From contig JACJWC010000003.1 in assembly GCA_020637335.1 (NCBI GenBank), positions 223,561 through 287,560 on the forward strand: a DNA stretch of 64,000 nt, in the 5' to 3' direction. Under the pieces are notes generated by a model. That model was not told the DNA's origin, did not search any database, and saw nothing but the letters and a program-made list of their open reading frames with translations. The stretch is from Acidobacteriota bacterium. GTDB taxonomy: Bacteria; Acidobacteriota; Holophagae; Acanthopleuribacterales; Acanthopleuribacteraceae. Below are positions 62,389-64,000 of this stretch, in pieces. Positions within the stretch are counted from its first letter, which is position 1; every line of letters begins with the position of its first letter. The position numbers and the translations under genes are program-made.

Positions 62389-62728
62389 TAAATCCTCAAG
62401 ACTAAACTCGCCTGGGCCTGATTTTCCACAAAGAAAAAGATGGCCTCAACAAATGGCTCCATTCGTGTTCTTTAGTGTTCATTCGTGGTCCAATTGGAGA
62501 ACCCCTAATCCACACCAATCAACACGAAATATTAGTGCTCAAAAGAGGACGAGGACCGTGTTTCATTTGGCGTTTTTGTGGTTTTTCAAGGCTGACTATT
62601 CCCAAATTGGGCAGGGCCATTGAGTGTGCTTGTTAAAACTTGTGTAAAAGATCGGGGGGTTTGAGGAACTTTTTGGCCAAAACTTGCGTCATCTTCCCAC
62701 AACGCCATTTTATTCAGGGAGTGTCTAG
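62389..62728. other. 340-bp intergenic region with short repeats
   Basis: No gene is seen. It separates the broken minus-strand gene from the plus-strand DUF5916 gene. It contains the 10-bp tandem repeat listed separately and a weak promoter-like pair on the plus strand (TTGAGT-N17-TGTAAA, about 62621-62648). Confidence 0.4.
62461..62528. repeat. Three tandem 10-bp repeats with a distant inverted copy
   Basis: ATTCGTGTTC, TTTAGTGTTC and ATTCGTGGTC stand head to tail at 62461-62490. An inverted copy of the core (AACACGAA at 62521-62528, complementary to TTCGTGTT) lies 50 nt downstream, followed by a further ATTAGTG. It looks like a dispersed intergenic repeat element. Confidence 0.5.
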
Positions 62729-64000
62729 ATGTTGTGGTTTTTTGTGTGGTTTGGTGTCGGTTCAGCTGTGGAGAATACACCCGTGGTGCCTCAGATTCAG
62801 GCCGATATCCAAGTGGATGGCGAGCTCAATGAACCGGTTTGGGACCAGGCCTTAAAGCTGACATTGGATTACGAGGTGCGACCCGGTGAGAACATTCAGC
62901 CGCCGGTCACCACCACCGTGCGCATGTTCACGAGTGAGACCCATCTCTACGTTGCTTTTTTCTGTGCGGACCCCAATCCACAAGCAATTCGCAGCCAGTT
63001 CAGCGATCGCGATGACGTGTTTAACGGCGACTTCGCCGGCATCGTCCTCGATACTTTTAACGATCAACGCCGCGCCTATGAATTTGTCTGCAATCCGTAT
63101 GGCATCCAGGCAGATGCCATTAACGACGATCTGAACGGCAATTACGACCTGTCCTGGAACGCGTTATGGACCAGTAAAGGAAAAATTCAAGCCAATGGCT
63201 GGTCCTTTGAAATGAAGATCCCGGTCCACCAACTGCGTTTCAATCCCAGTGACAGCGCGCAGATCTGGGGCTTCGATGCGTTCCGCTCCTACCCGCGCTC
63301 TCAGCGCCACCACATCGGTTTTTTCCCACGCGATCGAGCCGTCAACTCCTACCTGGCCCAGGAAGCTAAGCTTCTTGGATTCAGTGGGTTAAAGCCGGGA
63401 AAGAACTTGGAAGTGGTGCCGACGGTAACTGGGTTTCAAAGTGAAACGCGCCCGCAATTCCCCAACGGCGGCCTGGAAAAAACCAATGACGATACGGAAG
63501 CCGGCGTTTCCGTGCGTTGGGGCATTACACCCAACATGACCCTGAATGCGACCGCCAATCCGGACTTCTCGCAAGTCGAGGCCGATGCGGTCCAATTGGA
63601 CATCAACGAGACCTTCAGTCTGTTTTACAACGAGACACGGCCTTTTTTCTTGGAAGGTGCGGACTATTTCACCACGCCGTTCAACCTCCTGCACACCCGC
63701 AGCATTGCCGACCCCAAAGGCGCCATGAAACTGACGGGCAAATCCGGAAAACACACCTACGGTCTGCTCACAGCGCAGGATGAACAAACTACCGTCGTGT
63801 TGCCCGGTGTTGAATCCTCGCAAACGGCCCAATTCGACCAGAACGCCAACGATTATGTGGGTCGTTACCGTTACGATTTTGGTAATAACTCCACGGCAGG
63901 CGCCCTGCTCACCGCACGCGAAGGCAACGGTTACCACAACCAAGTCCTCTCCTTCGACAGCCAATACAATCGCACCAGTAACGATGTCTTTACCGTGAAC
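62729..64000 (+). CDS. DUF5916 outer-membrane-type protein, partial (N-terminal part)
   Basis: An open frame of 424 codons from the ATG at 62729 (GGGAG upstream), cut by the right edge. A short hydrophobic N-terminus (~1-15) is a probable signal peptide. Residues ~20-210 form a family 9 carbohydrate-binding-like beta-sandwich (DGELNEPVWDQA, ETHLYVAFFC). The DUF5916 region starts near ~240 and shows the diagnostic NPDFSQVEADAVQLDINE and RPFFLEGADYF. Full-length members are usually 700-900 residues and end in a predicted beta-barrel. Ligand unknown. Confidence 0.85.
   Translation, partial: MLWFFVWFGVGSAVENTPVVPQIQADIQVDGELNEPVWDQALKLTLDYEVRPGENIQPPVTTTVRMFTSETHLYVAFFCADPNPQAIRSQFSDRDDVFNGDFAGIVLDTFNDQRRAYEFVCNPYGIQADAINDDLNGNYDLSWNALWTSKGKIQANGWSFEMKIPVHQLRFNPSDSAQIWGFDAFRSYPRSQRHHIGFFPRDRAVNSYLAQEAKLLGFSGLKPGKNLEVVPTVTGFQSETRPQFPNGGLEKTNDDTEAGVSVRWGITPNMTLNATANPDFSQVEADAVQLDINETFSLFYNETRPFFLEGADYFTTPFNLLHTRSIADPKGAMKLTGKSGKHTYGLLTAQDEQTTVVLPGVESSQTAQFDQNANDYVGRYRYDFGNNSTAGALLTAREGNGYHNQVLSFDSQYNRTSNDVFTVN

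Noticed and set aside
1..64000. CRISPR arrays, insertion sequences, prophage genes, rRNA or tRNA genes
   Set aside because: I saw no regularly spaced repeats, transposase or integrase motifs, or rRNA/tRNA sequence while reading. A dedicated search (for example tRNA and repeat finders) would settle this.

Overview
The window reads as core chromosome of a Gram-negative, type IV piliated bacterium. The best guess is Acidobacteriota (Holophagae-like). This is an inference from gene content: a pilB-pilT-pilC-pilS order, pilMNOPQ, several FG-GAP/ASPIC (CRTAC1-type) and TPR secreted proteins, a DUF5916 outer-membrane-type protein and a multihaem cytochrome. No rRNA, tRNA, phage, transposase or CRISPR was seen. 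Base composition looks even throughout, with no obvious island.

Region 1 (1-20.7 kb, all minus strand). Reading against the coordinates: a RodZ-like HTH membrane protein, an unknown all-helical protein, a J-domain/TPR protein and a PP2C phosphatase form one tight operon. Then come pilM-N-O-P-Q, coupled to a large Ig-like lipoprotein, a TPR protein and a Roadblock/LC7 protein. Next is accB-accC-aroK (fatty acid and shikimate metabolism), then pilB-pilT-pilC and the start of a PilS-like sensor kinase cut by the left edge. Together these encode almost the whole pilus machine except the pilin.

Region 2 (20.8-32.9 kb, mixed strands). A small orphan gene, a YfgM-like membrane TPR protein, an RND/MMPL-type transporter, a Bcp-type peroxiredoxin and a SWIM/SNF2 helicase lead into the complete EF-P beta-lysylation set: epmB (minus strand), divergent from efp-epmA (plus strand). 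A Tas-like aldo/keto reductase, a DUF547 protein and an AHSA1-like protein follow.

Region 3 (33-42.9 kb). A two-component pair (beta-propeller sensor kinase plus NarL-type regulator) sits behind a textbook promoter. After it come a small secreted protein with a strong terminator, then pheA, a TrmH-like methyltransferase and metG in one minus-strand operon, and moaD-moaE.

Region 4 (43-48.5 kb, plus strand). pdxS-pdxT (vitamin B6), ygfZ, a PTPS/QueD-fold protein without the catalytic cysteine, a GYF_2 membrane protein, a Nudix hydrolase and a rhodanese-MauE membrane fusion.

Region 5 (48.7-57.4 kb, plus strand) is the most unusual part. A C-N hydrolase is translationally coupled to a TPR/FG-GAP lipoprotein. 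That is followed by a five-haem cytochrome with a polytopic membrane front end and a TPR tail, and then an FG-GAP/ASPIC protein. The four genes overlap or nearly touch, so they probably act together in the cell envelope, possibly moving electrons across the membrane.

Region 6 (57.5-64 kb). An exported M20 amidohydrolase, yigZ, and a cation/proton antiporter fused to TrkA-N and EIIA domains lie on the minus strand. Then comes a small secreted gene split by an in-frame stop, a repeat-bearing intergenic stretch, and a DUF5916 gene cut by the right edge.
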